Of a stretch of 64,000 nucleotides of DNA, positions 24,633 to 33,511 are shown piece after piece. Where the stretch lies: the NCBI RefSeq assembly GCF_014199255.1, contig NZ_JACIJF010000004.1, positions 62,001 to 126,000 of the forward strand. The letters are read 5' to 3'. Below the pieces are notes generated by a model. That model was not told the DNA's origin. It worked only from the letters and a program-made list of their open reading frames with translations, and did not search any database. Position 1 is the stretch's first letter, and every line of letters begins with the position of its first letter. Source of the DNA: Sphingomonas xinjiangensis (lineage in GTDB: Bacteria > Pseudomonadota > Alphaproteobacteria > Sphingomonadales > Sphingomonadaceae). A program made the translations under genes and the position numbers.

Positions 24633-25921
24633 TGCCCCGTTGCGCTTCCCTGCAACCGGCCAAGCACCCCGCGCGGCAGCAACAGCCAGGCCGTTCCGCG
24701 CGCCGACATGCCCCCGGCAATCGCTCGCGCGTCATCGCCCGCGCCCCAAAAGGTGTCGAAGCGGTTTGCGCCCTTGATCGCGCCCCCGGTATCCTGCGCC
24801 ACCCACAGCCCGGTGGCGTCGGTGCGGTCCATCGACAGGAACGCCGGCGCACCCAGCGGCACGAATTTCGGGTCCACCGCCGCGCTGGTCCAACCGGTCA
24901 CTGGCAGCCCCAAAGCCCCCAGGGGTCCGGCCCCGGTCAGTTCCTTGAAGAACACGAAGCTCTTATTCTCGCGCATGATCGCGCGGCCTTCTTCCGGGTT
25001 CGCGCGCAGATAGGCCATGATCCCCTGCATCGAGGTCTGGCCGGGCCCGAGCAGCCCACGGTCCTTCATCAGCTTGCCGATACCGGTATAATCGCGCCCG
25101 TTCTGCCCGGCATAGCCGATCCGCATCACCCCGCCATCGGGCAGCCGCAACCGGCCGGAGCCCTGCACCTGCAGGAAGAAAATCTCGACGGGATCTGCCG
25201 CCCAGGCGATCACATCGGCGCTGCGATCCAGCGCACCCTGCTCGATTTGGGTGCGGTCGAAATAAGGCACGAACTTCTGCCCATCGACGCGCCCGCGCAC
25301 GCGCTTGCCCTTCAGGCTGTCGCTGAACAGGCCAAGATCGGCTTCGATCAGGTCACGCGGCACGCCATAGATCGGCACTTCATATCCCGGCCGCCGCTCG
25401 CGCGATCCGCGGATCTCGGGCTCATAATAGCCGGTGGCATAGGCGGCGCCCTCGCCGACCTGTACGGTCTCGAAATGGCGGACGAAGAAGTCGCGGGCGT
25501 CGCCTTGCGGCCAGCCCCGCACGGCCTGGCACGATGCGGCCCAATCCGTGCCGCGCGTCAGGCCCGAGCCATCGGTACGCCGCTGGAGCGATCCGCAGCT
25601 CAGGCGGAACGCGGCAAGTGCGCGTTCCGCGCTTTGCTGCGTGATCGGCAAGCTCTCGATCGGTGGCCCGGCGACGACGCCGGCAGCTGCCGCGGTAGTG
25701 GCGCCGGAAACTGCGCGCGACGGCATCGGCGGCAACGGCGTGGCGCCCACCGGCTGGCGTGCGGGCAAATGCGCCGGGGTTTCGGGCAGTTCGGACTCCC
25801 GCGCGGGCCGCTCGCGGAGTGGCGGCGGCGCAGCAGGACGGGTTCCGACCTCTGGCGGCACCAATCCGCCCGAACACGCGCTCAACATCACCGCAAGCGC
25901 GGCCGCGCCCCAAACCCGCAT
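24629..25921 (-). CDS. mltA: Murein transglycosylase A, lipoprotein
   Basis: 430 residues. The signal peptide ends in the lipobox LSAC near residue 16, so it is anchored in the outer membrane. A proline/alanine-rich linker of about 60 residues leads to the MltA domain (FFVRHFETVQVGEGAAYATG; GYYEPEIRGSRERRPGYEVP) and the C-terminal 3D domain with the three aspartates including VAQDTGGAIKGANRFD, the catalytic acid region. MltA cleaves peptidoglycan glycan strands. It lies 15 bases after the Tim44-like gene and overlaps the Smr gene start. ATG 25921 is preferred because it gives the lipoprotein signal. Confidence 0.94.
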   Translation of the reverse strand: MRVWGAAALAVMLSACSGGLVPPEVGTRPAAPPPLRERPARESELPETPAHLPARQPVGATPLPPMPSRAVSGATTAAAAGVVAGPPIESLPITQQSAERALAAFRLSCGSLQRRTDGSGLTRGTDWAASCQAVRGWPQGDARDFFVRHFETVQVGEGAAYATGYYEPEIRGSRERRPGYEVPIYGVPRDLIEADLGLFSDSLKGKRVRGRVDGQKFVPYFDRTQIEQGALDRSADVIAWAADPVEIFFLQVQGSGRLRLPDGGVMRIGYAGQNGRDYTGIGKLMKDRGLLGPGQTSMQGIMAYLRANPEEGRAIMRENKSFVFFKELTGAGPLGALGLPVTGWTSAAVDPKFVPLGAPAFLSMDRTDATGLWVAQDTGGAIKGANRFDTFWGAGDDARAIAGGMSARGTAWLLLPRGVLGRLQGSATGQ

Positions 25922-25935
25922 TCGTTCGCCCCTTC

Positions 25936-26580
25936 TCAGGCTTCGTCGGTCTCGACCAGCTTCCAGTTGGGATCGTCGCTGCGCAGACGGCGCGTAAAGG
26001 TCCAGACATCGTGCGTCACGACGGCGTCGGTCAGCGATCCCGCAACGACATTGCCTTCGGTGTCGCGGGTCACCGCTGCGATATCGGCGTCGAAACGCAC
26101 TGCGATCCGCGCGACCTTGCCGTCGACCGATGCATCGACGATCGCCGCCTTTTCGATTGCGATCAGGCGATTTTCCAGAACATGTCCCGCTTCGCCGCGC
26201 ATGGCGATCGCCTCGGCAAAGCCGCTGCGCACCTCGTCCTCGACCAGCCAGCCCAGCGTCTCCTCGTCGCCCTTCCAAAAGGCTTCCAGGACCATGCGGT
26301 AAGCCGACTTTGCGCCCTCCAGGAACTGGGCGACATCAAAGTTCTGATCGGCGGCGATCACGGCACGCAGGCCGTTCTCGGCCTTCGCATCCACCGCCCG
26401 GTTCGCGGTTTCGCGCACTTCGGGCTTCATGTCGATCGTGCGCGGCATGCTGGCCGCCGCCACACGCTCTTCGGCAGGCTTGGGCAGCGGCTGCTCATGC
26501 CCGGTGCGCTTGCCCAGCACCGAATACAATCGCAGCGCCAGGAAACCGGCAATCATCGCAAATAGGATTACGTAGAACAC
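25936..26580 (-). CDS. Tim44/TimA-like adaptor protein
   Basis: 214 residues from GTG 26580, which has GGAGG six bases before it. One N-terminal membrane helix (YVILFAMIAGFLALRLYSVL) is followed by a linker (GKRTGHEQPLPKP) and a Tim44-like domain (FLEGAKSAYRMVLEAFWKGD through the C-terminal VWTFTRRL). In alphaproteobacteria this protein is thought to act at the inner membrane, and its gene order with mltA, Smr and the divergent secB is conserved, which suggests an envelope or export role. Longer in-frame starts are less likely. Confidence 0.87.
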   Translation of the reverse strand: MFYVILFAMIAGFLALRLYSVLGKRTGHEQPLPKPAEERVAAASMPRTIDMKPEVRETANRAVDAKAENGLRAVIAADQNFDVAQFLEGAKSAYRMVLEAFWKGDEETLGWLVEDEVRSGFAEAIAMRGEAGHVLENRLIAIEKAAIVDASVDGKVARIAVRFDADIAAVTRDTEGNVVAGSLTDAVVTHDVWTFTRRLRSDDPNWKLVETDEA

Positions 26581-26742
26581 TGAGCCTCCGAGCCTCCAGG
26601 CCCTGTACATAGGGCCGAACGCCGCGGGATTCAAATAGCCGCGGGCGCCACGATTGAACTGCCGTCACGCCCCTGCTAGGCGCGCTCGCACTTTCAACGC
26701 GTCAGATACGTGAAACTTTCCGGAAAAAAGAGGAACCCTTCG

Positions 26743-27252
26743 ATGGCCGAGAACGAGACCGGTGCCGACTTCGGCGAGACCCAGACCAATGGCGCCGACA
26801 CCGCACCCGCTGCGCACGTCCTGTCGCAATATGTGAAGGACTTCTCGTTCGAGAATCCCAATGCGCCCGGCATCTACCAGTCGCAGACCGCGCCGGCGAT
26901 CGACGTCCAGTTCAACATCGGGTCGGGCCAGGTCGGCGAAGACGTGTACGAAGTCGTCCTCAAGATCGACGTGCGCGCCCAGGCGGAAAGCCAGACCGCG
27001 TTCGTGGTCGACCTGTCTTATGGTGGTCTGTTCGCGCTCCGCAACATCCCGGCCGATCAGCTCGATGCCTTCCTTCTCGGCGAAGCGCCGCGCCTTCTGT
27101 TCCCCTTCGCCCGCCGCGTGCTGGCCGATGCGGTGCGCGACGGAGGCTTCCCGCCGCTGATGCTCGAACCGATCGATTTCGGCGGCATCTACCTGCAGCA
27201 GCGCGCCCAGCAGGACGCACTCGCCTCGACCCCGCAGGCCGGCAACGCCTGA
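26743..27252 (+). CDS. secB: Protein-export chaperone SecB
   Basis: 169 residues. The SecB fold is evident: SQYVKDFSFENPNAPGIYQS is the usual opening, followed by VDLSYGGLFALRNIP, and FARRVLADAVRDGGFPPLML with LEPIDFGGIYLQQ near the end. It keeps secretory proteins unfolded and hands them to SecA. The N-terminal 25 residues are acidic and rich in threonine. ATG 26743 has AAAGAGGAA before it. It is divergent from the Tim44-like gene. Confidence 0.97.
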   Translation: MAENETGADFGETQTNGADTAPAAHVLSQYVKDFSFENPNAPGIYQSQTAPAIDVQFNIGSGQVGEDVYEVVLKIDVRAQAESQTAFVVDLSYGGLFALRNIPADQLDAFLLGEAPRLLFPFARRVLADAVRDGGFPPLMLEPIDFGGIYLQQRAQQDALASTPQAGNA

Positions 27253-27290
27253 CGCGATTTCGGAGGGGTAAGCCGGTGACCTTCTTGATA

Positions 27291-27428
27291 CCTCCCCGAG
27301 CTGCGCTCGGGGAGGGGGACCGCCGCAATGCGGTGGTGGGAGGGGCGCTGCAAAAGGCAGCGCAATGCGTCCGCCACCCCTCCACCAGTTCCCGGTTGGT
27401 CCCCCTCCCCGAACAAGTTCAGGGAGGC
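27291..27428. repeat. Inverted pair of palindromic repeats, family B, before murJ
   Basis: The left arm (27291-27344) has CCTCCCCGAGC, a C-G rich hairpin, GGGGGACC and GGTGGTGGGAGGGG. The right arm (27371-27428) is a diverged inverse copy with CCACCCCTCCACC, GGTCCCCC and a hairpin ending in TTCAGGGAGG. The last GGGAGG serves as the murJ ribosome-binding site. Confidence 0.75.
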
Positions 27429-27436
27429 TCTGCCAG

Positions 27437-29005
27437 ATGAAACTCGCCCGCGCCCTCGGCTCGATCGGCGGCCTCACCCTCGCCAGCCGCGTCCTCGCCC
27501 TCGTCCGCGACTCCCTCCAGGCGCGCTATGTCGGCGCGAACTTCGCCTCCGACGCGTTTCTGGTGGCGTTCCGCCTGCCCAACATGTTCCGCGCCTTCTT
27601 TGCAGAGGGCGCGTTCGCATCGGCGTTCATCCCGATGTTCAACCGCAAGCTCGGCGAACATGGCGATCGCGGTCCGGCCTTCGACTTCGCCGAACGGACG
27701 CTGGCGGTGTTGTTCACTTTCCTGGGTGTCATGACGGTGGTGCTGCTGCTCGCGGCATGGCCACTAACGGCATTGCTCTCGGGCGGCTTCGCTAAACAGC
27801 ATCCGACACCAGACCAATTCGCCTACGCCGTGCATCTCAGCCGGATCACGATCCCGTATCTGATGCTGATCTGCCTGGCCTCACTGCTCGGCGGCATCCT
27901 CAATTCGCTCGATAAATTCTGGATCAACGCCGCCGCTCCGATCCTGCTCAATATCGCGATGGTGACCGCGCTGTTCGTCTTCCACGGGACGCCGGAGGAG
28001 ACCGCGCGCGCTCAGGCGATCGCCGTGCCGCTGGGCGGCGTCCTCCAATTGCTTTGGTTGGCAGTCGCATGCCGCGCCTCGGGCGTGTCGCTGCGCCCGC
28101 GCCGCCCGAGGCTCGATCCCGAAGTGAAGCGCCTCCTCAAACTGATCTTGCCTGCCGCGCTCGGCGCCGGAGCGGTGCAGCTCAATCTGGTCATTTCCAC
28201 TGCGCTCTCGGGCTATTTGCTTGGCGAAGGCTCGATCTCGTACATCTATTATGCCGACCGGCTGAACCAGCTGCCGCTCGGCATGATCGGCATTGGCCTG
28301 GGCACCATCCTGCTTCCCACCATCTCGCGCCTGCTCGGCAAGGGCGAAGAAGCGCGGGCGATGGAAACCCAGAACCGCGGCATGGAGCTCGCGCTGTTTC
28401 TTACACTGCCCGCCATGGTCGCGCTGATCGTCTCCGCCGAACCGATTGTGCGCGGGCTGTTCCAATATGGTCACTTCACGGCCGCCGATACGCGGGCCTG
28501 CGCGCTCGCGCTCGCCGGCTTCTCGATCGGCCTTCCCTCTTATGTGCTGGTAAAGGTCCTGGCTCCCGGGTTCTACGCTCGCCAGGACACGCGCACCCCG
28601 GTTCGGTACGCCACCATATCGGTTGCGGTGAACATCGCCGCCAATTTGGCTCTGATCCCGTTGATCGGCCATGTCGGCCCGCCGCTCGCCACTGCGCTCT
28701 CGTCCACGGTGAACGTCTTCCTGCTATACAGAATGCTGGCCAAGCGTCGGCATTTCGTCGTGGATGCCCAGCTCAAACGGCGCCTCCCGCGCCTGATGAT
28801 CGCCGCGGCCCTAATGGGCCTGGCGCTGTTCGCCTCCAACCGGCTGCTCGACCCATGGCTCGGCGGCCCGATCGTCCAGCGCTATCTCGCGCTCGTGGTG
28901 CTGGTCGGCGCCGGCTGCGCGATCTATGGCGCGGCCTGTTTCCTAACTGGCGCCTTCCGCCTATCCGACCTCAAGGCGCTGATGCGGCGCCGCCGTACCT
29001 CGTGA
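27437..29005 (+). CDS. murJ: Lipid II flippase MurJ
   Basis: 522 residues with about 14 membrane helices of the MATE/MviN fold. The N-terminal segment (SIGGLTLASRVLALVRDSLQ) and the RLPNMFRAFFAEGAFASAFI motif are diagnostic. It moves the undecaprenyl-linked peptidoglycan precursor across the inner membrane. ATG 27437 is chosen because AGGGAGG, nine bases before it, is the strongest site, although that sequence belongs to a palindromic repeat. Its stop overlaps an in-frame GTG that could also start trpS. Confidence 0.95.
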   Translation: MKLARALGSIGGLTLASRVLALVRDSLQARYVGANFASDAFLVAFRLPNMFRAFFAEGAFASAFIPMFNRKLGEHGDRGPAFDFAERTLAVLFTFLGVMTVVLLLAAWPLTALLSGGFAKQHPTPDQFAYAVHLSRITIPYLMLICLASLLGGILNSLDKFWINAAAPILLNIAMVTALFVFHGTPEETARAQAIAVPLGGVLQLLWLAVACRASGVSLRPRRPRLDPEVKRLLKLILPAALGAGAVQLNLVISTALSGYLLGEGSISYIYYADRLNQLPLGMIGIGLGTILLPTISRLLGKGEEARAMETQNRGMELALFLTLPAMVALIVSAEPIVRGLFQYGHFTAADTRACALALAGFSIGLPSYVLVKVLAPGFYARQDTRTPVRYATISVAVNIAANLALIPLIGHVGPPLATALSSTVNVFLLYRMLAKRRHFVVDAQLKRRLPRLMIAAALMGLALFASNRLLDPWLGGPIVQRYLALVVLVGAGCAIYGAACFLTGAFRLSDLKALMRRRRTS

Positions 29006-29019
29006 ACCAAGGACCCAAG

Positions 29020-30024
29020 ATGCGCGTCATTTCCGGCATCCAGACCACCGGCAATCTTCACCTCGGCAATTATCTCGGGGCGATCAAGCAGTGGGTGGCG
29101 ATGCAGGACGCGGCGGAGAAGGACGGCGGTGACTGCCTGTTCTTCCTCGCCGATCTCCACGCGTTGACCGGCAACATCACGCCCGCCGATCTCGCTAACG
29201 CCACGATCGAGATGGCCGCGACCCTGCTCGCTGCCGGCATCGACGACCGCTCGATCTTGTTCAACCAGGCCCGCGTCCCCGCGCATGCCGAACTGTGCTG
29301 GATCCTTCAGGGTACCGCCCGCATGGGGTGGCTCAACCGCATGACGCAGTGGAAGGACAAGGCCGGCAAGAACCGCGACAGCGCCAGCGTCGGCCTGTTC
29401 ACCTACCCTGTGCTCCAGGCCGCCGACATCCTCGTTTACCAGGCGACGCACGTCCCTGTCGGCGAGGACCAGAAGCAGCATCTCGAACTCACCCGCGACA
29501 TCGCCGCCAAGTTCAACACCGACTTCGGCGTCGAGCTGTTCCCGCTGCCCGAGCCGTTGATCTCCAAGGCCGCGCCGCGGATCATGTCCTTGCGCGACGG
29601 CACTGCCAAGATGTCCAAGTCCGATCCCTCGGACATGACTCGCATCAACCTGATCGACGATGACGACACGATCGCGCAGAAATTCCGCAAGGCGCGCACT
29701 GACGCCGAGCCGCTGCCGGACTCGTTCGACGCGCTCGCCGAGCGTGCCGAGGCCAAGAACCTGGTGACCATCTACGCCGCTTTGTCCGATCGTCCGCCTC
29801 AGGCGGTGGTCGAGGAATATGCCGGCCAAGGGTTCGGCGCGTTCAAACCCGCGCTGGCCGATCTCGCCGTGTCGGTGCTCTCTCCGATCCGCCAGCGCCT
29901 CACCGAGCTCCTGAACGACCGCGCCGAAGTCGGTGTGCAACTCGCCAAGGGTGCCGAGCGCGCCCAGGCCCTCGCCGCGCCGACGCTCAAGGCCGCCAAG
30001 GAAGCCGTCGGCCTCCAGGTCTGA
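29020..30024 (+). CDS. trpS: Tryptophanyl-tRNA synthetase
   Basis: 334 residues, the usual bacterial size. Class I signatures are present: TTGNLHLGNYLGA in the HIGH position near residue 15 and KMSKSDPSD near 199. ATG 29020 with AAGGA before it fits the family start (RVISGIQ). A GTG at 29002 overlapping the murJ stop is in frame and would add six residues. It charges tRNA-Trp. Confidence 0.97.
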   Translation: MRVISGIQTTGNLHLGNYLGAIKQWVAMQDAAEKDGGDCLFFLADLHALTGNITPADLANATIEMAATLLAAGIDDRSILFNQARVPAHAELCWILQGTARMGWLNRMTQWKDKAGKNRDSASVGLFTYPVLQAADILVYQATHVPVGEDQKQHLELTRDIAAKFNTDFGVELFPLPEPLISKAAPRIMSLRDGTAKMSKSDPSDMTRINLIDDDDTIAQKFRKARTDAEPLPDSFDALAERAEAKNLVTIYAALSDRPPQAVVEEYAGQGFGAFKPALADLAVSVLSPIRQRLTELLNDRAEVGVQLAKGAERAQALAAPTLKAAKEAVGLQV

Positions 30025-30033
30025 TTCCGGCGT

Positions 30034-30055
30034 CCCTCCCCGATGGCGGGAGGGG
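30034..30055. repeat. Short palindromic repeat after trpS
   Basis: CCCTCCCCGATGGCGGGAGGGG, an imperfect hairpin 10 bases after the trpS stop. Its composition resembles the arms of the other repeat families, but it is a single short copy. No T run follows. Confidence 0.5.
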
Positions 30056-30172
30056 CTGGACAAGGATCGGCGCAACACCTGCCAAAGAAAGACCCGGTGA
30101 CACTGCTTCGGGAATACTTAACCGTGATCTTCTGGGAACTTACTTCCATGCGCGCCGGTTGAGTCCGTCGCT

Positions 30173-31225
30173 ATGCGGAACCTGGCGCCTCTCATCCTCC
30201 TCGCCCTCGTCCCGGCTTGCAGCGGAGGAGGAGGCTCCGACGGGGGCGGCACGGTGGTCGCGCCAACGCCCACCCCTACCCCGGCTCCCGGCACCATCGG
30301 GGATCCCACGCCAGCTCCAAGCCCCACGCCGGCGCCGACCAGCAACGAGCCCGCAACCGGCTCAGACTTCCTCAACTCCGTCGCGCAGCTTTACACCATC
30401 GCCCCTAACATCGCCGCCTGCCAAGCCGGTCAGTTGAAGCCGGAGGTAGGCGCGCGCGTGCTGACGACGCTGAACGATATCCGCGCCCAGCATAATCTAC
30501 CGCCGGTCACCTATGCCTCCGGCGACGAAGCGGCCGCAATGCAGTCCTCGCTGATGATGGCCGCCAACGGGCAGCTCAGCCACACCCCGCCCACCAACTG
30601 GCTGTGCTACACCACTGCGGGCGCAACCGCCGCGGGACAGAGCAACATCTATCTCGGCTATGGCGGCGGGCTGCGCTACGCGCAGGATGCCGACATCATG
30701 ATCGGCTGGCTGACCGATGTCGACAATCTGGTGGCCAACAATATCGGCCATCGCCGCTGGCTGCTCTACCCGTTCCTGTCGACGGTAGCCTATGGCCGGG
30801 TTGCCGGGCCGTATACGACGAACGCGCGCGCCGATGGCGCGACGATCAAGGTGATCAACACCACGCAGAACACGGCTGGCCCGCTGCCGGACTTCATCGC
30901 CTACCCGTTCGAGGACTATCCGGCGCGCTATTATGCCAATGGCGCGTTGCTGTCCTTCGGCGTGATCGCGGACAAGAACCGCAATTTCGGCACCAACGCG
31001 CAGGTCAGCTACGCCAATGCCACCGTCACCGTCCGCCAGCGCGACGGCGCGGCATTGAACGTGTCCAACATCGCCTTCGACAATGACGGCTATGGCTTGC
31101 CCAACAGCCTGCAATGGAACGTCGCCGGTCTGGCCGCCAACACCACCTATGACGTGACGATCGGCAATGTCAGCGTGGCGGGCGCCACCCGCAACTACAG
31201 CTATTATTTCCGCCTGACGCCCTGA
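30173..31225 (+). CDS. CAP (SCP/PR1) domain lipoprotein
   Basis: 350 residues. The signal peptide ends in a lipobox (LVPAC near residue 16). A proline/threonine-rich linker (APTPTPTPAPG, then APSPTPAPTSN) spans residues 30-57. The CAP domain follows, with VLTTLNDIRAQHNLPPV, QSSLMMAANGQLSHTPP, and a helix with NNIGHRRWLLYP (the late H/R motif). A C-terminal beta-rich domain of about 100 residues completes it. The role is unknown; CAP proteins bind small molecules or envelope components. It is the last gene before the convergent dnaA, 16 bases apart. Confidence 0.85.
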   Translation: MRNLAPLILLALVPACSGGGGSDGGGTVVAPTPTPTPAPGTIGDPTPAPSPTPAPTSNEPATGSDFLNSVAQLYTIAPNIAACQAGQLKPEVGARVLTTLNDIRAQHNLPPVTYASGDEAAAMQSSLMMAANGQLSHTPPTNWLCYTTAGATAAGQSNIYLGYGGGLRYAQDADIMIGWLTDVDNLVANNIGHRRWLLYPFLSTVAYGRVAGPYTTNARADGATIKVINTTQNTAGPLPDFIAYPFEDYPARYYANGALLSFGVIADKNRNFGTNAQVSYANATVTVRQRDGAALNVSNIAFDNDGYGLPNSLQWNVAGLAANTTYDVTIGNVSVAGATRNYSYYFRLTP

Positions 31226-31241
31226 TGCGCGGCGGAGGGCG

Positions 31242-32618
31242 TCAGCCCTCCAGCGTGCGCATCAGCGCGCGCACCGCGCCGTCGATCTCGACATCCTTGG
31301 CGCGCAGGTCCTCGATGCGCCGCACGGCGTGGATCACCGTGGAGTGATCGCGTCCGCCGAACTTGCGGCCGATCTCAGGCAGCGACCGGGTGGTGAGACG
31401 CTTGGCCAGATACATGGCGATCTGGCGCGGGCGGGCGATCGCCACCGCGCGGCGTTCGGAGATGAGGTCGAGCTGCTTCAGCTCGAAATGGCTCGATACC
31501 GCCCGCTGGATCTCGTCGATGGTGATGCGCCGCTGGGCCGAGCGCAGCACTTCGCCCAGCGTGTTGACGGCGAAGTCGACGGTGATCGTCTCGTTCGACA
31601 GATTGGCATAGGCTACCAGCCGATTGAGCGCACCCTCCAGCTCGCGCACGTTCGCCGTGATCCGCGCCGCCAGCAGGTCGACGACCTCGGCCGGCATGTC
31701 CACCGCCGGCATGTCCTCCAGCTTGCGGGCGACGATCGCGCGGCGCAGCTCCAGCTCGGCCGGACGGATATCCGCCACCAATCCCGAGCCAAGCCGCCCG
31801 GCAAGCCGCGGCTCGAAGCCTTCCAGGGCCTGGGGCGCACGGTCGGCGGCGATCACCAGCCGCTTGCCGGCCGACATGAACTCGTTGACCGTGTGAAAGA
31901 ACTCTTCCTGCGTCGCGTCCTTGCCGCCGATGAATTGCAGATCGTCGATCATCAGCAGGTCGACCGAGCGCAGCCGCGTTTTGAACGCGTGCGTGTCGCG
32001 GCTGCGCAGCGCCTGGACGAACTCGAACATGAACCGCTCGCCGGTGACGTAGATCGCCGTCGCGCCGGGATTGGCGGCCAGGAACGTCTGCCCGATCGCG
32101 TGCATCAGGTGCGTCTTGCCCTGGCCGGTGCCGGCATGGAGGTATAGCGGGCTGAACTGCGGCACGCCGGGCATCGCCATCGCCTTGGCGGCATTGAATG
32201 CGACTCGATTGGTGCTGTCGACCACGAAACGCTGAAAGCTGAAGCGCGGGTCGAAGGACGGACGTTCGGCCGATGCCGGCGGCGGCACCATCGCAGGCGC
32301 CTCCACCTCGGCCTTGAGCACGCGCTGCGGTTCGTCGCTCAACGTCTCGAGCGTGACGCTCACCACTTCGGGCAGCACCGCGCGGAATTCGAGCAGCAGC
32401 CGCTCGGAATAATGGTTCTTCACCCACTGGGTCATGAAAGACGACGGCAGGCCGAGGCGGACCGCGCTTTCGGTCGATCCATCAACCAGCACCACCGGCT
32501 TCAGCCACTGATCGAACAGGCGCTGGCCCGCCGAACGACGCAGATTGCCCCGGACATGCGTCCAGGCCTTCGCCACTGCGTCCGTTCCGGTCCGGTCCAA
32601 AGTCTGCACCTGAGTCAC
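31242..32618 (-). CDS. dnaA: Chromosomal replication initiator DnaA
   Basis: 458 residues. Domain I has the AWTHVRGNLRRSAGQRLFD helix; a short proline-rich domain II (AMVPPPASAERPSFDPR) follows; domain III is an AAA+ core with GTGQGKTHLMHA near residue 163 and LMIDDLQFIGGK, and domain IV has the DNA-binding signature GGRDHSTVIHAVR near 425. GTG 32618 is preferred because it begins directly with the family start and GAGGAAGAGG precedes it; longer frames add an arginine-rich stretch. It lies downstream of rpsT on the same strand, the usual alphaproteobacterial arrangement. Confidence 0.97.
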   Translation of the reverse strand: MTQVQTLDRTGTDAVAKAWTHVRGNLRRSAGQRLFDQWLKPVVLVDGSTESAVRLGLPSSFMTQWVKNHYSERLLLEFRAVLPEVVSVTLETLSDEPQRVLKAEVEAPAMVPPPASAERPSFDPRFSFQRFVVDSTNRVAFNAAKAMAMPGVPQFSPLYLHAGTGQGKTHLMHAIGQTFLAANPGATAIYVTGERFMFEFVQALRSRDTHAFKTRLRSVDLLMIDDLQFIGGKDATQEEFFHTVNEFMSAGKRLVIAADRAPQALEGFEPRLAGRLGSGLVADIRPAELELRRAIVARKLEDMPAVDMPAEVVDLLAARITANVRELEGALNRLVAYANLSNETITVDFAVNTLGEVLRSAQRRITIDEIQRAVSSHFELKQLDLISERRAVAIARPRQIAMYLAKRLTTRSLPEIGRKFGGRDHSTVIHAVRRIEDLRAKDVEIDGAVRALMRTLEG

Positions 32619-32991
32619 GCCGACGCACCTCTTCCTCGCGAAAAGCCACTGCTTTCCACGCGCTAATCCATCAAAACCAAGTGGCTCCCGCCAGCCGGAC
32701 ATTGCCCCCAGGCTGGCTCACCGAGCACTCACATCCCGGCCAACGAACGCAACCGGAAGTCTGTTTTAGGAACGGGTTCCTGAGTCGAGCAAGGCCTGCC
32801 CCCGCAAAGAATCTGAAATAGTTTTGTTGACTCGCCCTAGCCCGCGGAAAACCGTGGGTGCAGCGATTTATTGCAATTACTTCAATGCGTTAAGCAAATC
32901 TTCAGCGCATCTCGAGCCCCGAATCGTTGGTTTTCCGCGACTTATCCAGAACGCCTCAAACGAACGCTCCAGCGCCCGGAAAGCGCACGCG
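32619..32991. other. Region between rpsT and dnaA
   Basis: About 370 bases with no gene. It should hold the dnaA promoter and leader. Only one near-match to a DnaA box was seen (CTTATCCAGA, 32941-32950), together with AT-rich stretches at 32815-32835 and 32860-32900. There is no cluster of boxes, so this does not look like oriC. Confidence 0.6.
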
Positions 32992-33021
32992 AAAAACCCC
33001 GCCGGACGAGGTCCGGCGGGG
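32992..33021 (-). terminator. Intrinsic terminator of rpsT
   Basis: On the minus strand an 11-bp perfect stem (CCCCGCCGGAC, loop CTC, GTCCGGCGGGG) is followed by TTTTTCG. It starts 24 bases after the rpsT stop. It would separate rpsT transcription from dnaA. Confidence 0.85.
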
Positions 33022-33044
33022 TCATCGTTACGAAAATGTGACGA

Positions 33045-33308
33045 TTAAGCGAGCGCGGTCAGGCGCTTGGTCAGCCGTGCGAACTTCCGCGAAGCGGTGT
33101 TCTTGTGGAGCACGCCCTTCGCAACGCCACGCTGCAGCTCCGGCTGCGCTGCGGCGAGTGCGGCGGTAGCCGCTGCCTTGTCGCCGGTATCCAGCGCCGA
33201 CTCGACCTTCTTGATGAAGGTACGGATGCGGCTCACGCGCACACCGTTGATTTCCGCACGGCGGTCGTTCCGCCGGATACGCTTCTTCGCCTGCGGCGTA
33301 TTCGCCAT
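33045..33308 (-). CDS. rpsT: 30S ribosomal protein S20
   Basis: 87 residues, full length for bS20. The opening [20 protein letters not shown] and the end [18 protein letters not shown] are diagnostic. It is a small basic helical protein of the small subunit that binds 16S rRNA early in assembly. It has its own strong terminator. Confidence 0.97.
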   Translation of the reverse strand: MANTPQAKKRIRRNDRRAEINGVRVSRIRTFIKKVESALDTGDKAAATAALAAAQPELQRGVAKGVLHKNTASRKFARLTKRLTALA

Positions 33309-33425
33309 GCCGTCTAGTTCCTAGCTCGAATTGAAAGGGCACGGAACATCACGTCCAAGCCCGGAAAGGCGAGCCCCTTACCGTCCCACGCGATTCGGGT
33401 CAACGCCTATCTCCCAAACCTCGCT

Positions 33426-33459
33426 CCCTCTCCCGTTCACGGGAGAGGGCGGGTGAGGG
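33426..33459. repeat. Palindromic repeat between mutM and rpsT
   Basis: CCCTCTCCCGTTCACGGGAGAGGG is an almost perfect hairpin with the tail CGGGTGAGGG. Elements with this sequence are common in intergenic regions of sphingomonads and other alphaproteobacteria (recall). It lies 53 bases beyond the mutM stop. Confidence 0.65.
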
Positions 33460-33511
33460 TTAAGCGCCACCACTATCCGTCGAAGCCCGGTAAAGCCCTG
33501 CGCCCTCCGGA

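Noticed and set aside
32619..33044. Possible oriC between rpsT and dnaA
   Set aside because: Only one near DnaA box and no cluster; alphaproteobacterial origins are usually not next to dnaA.
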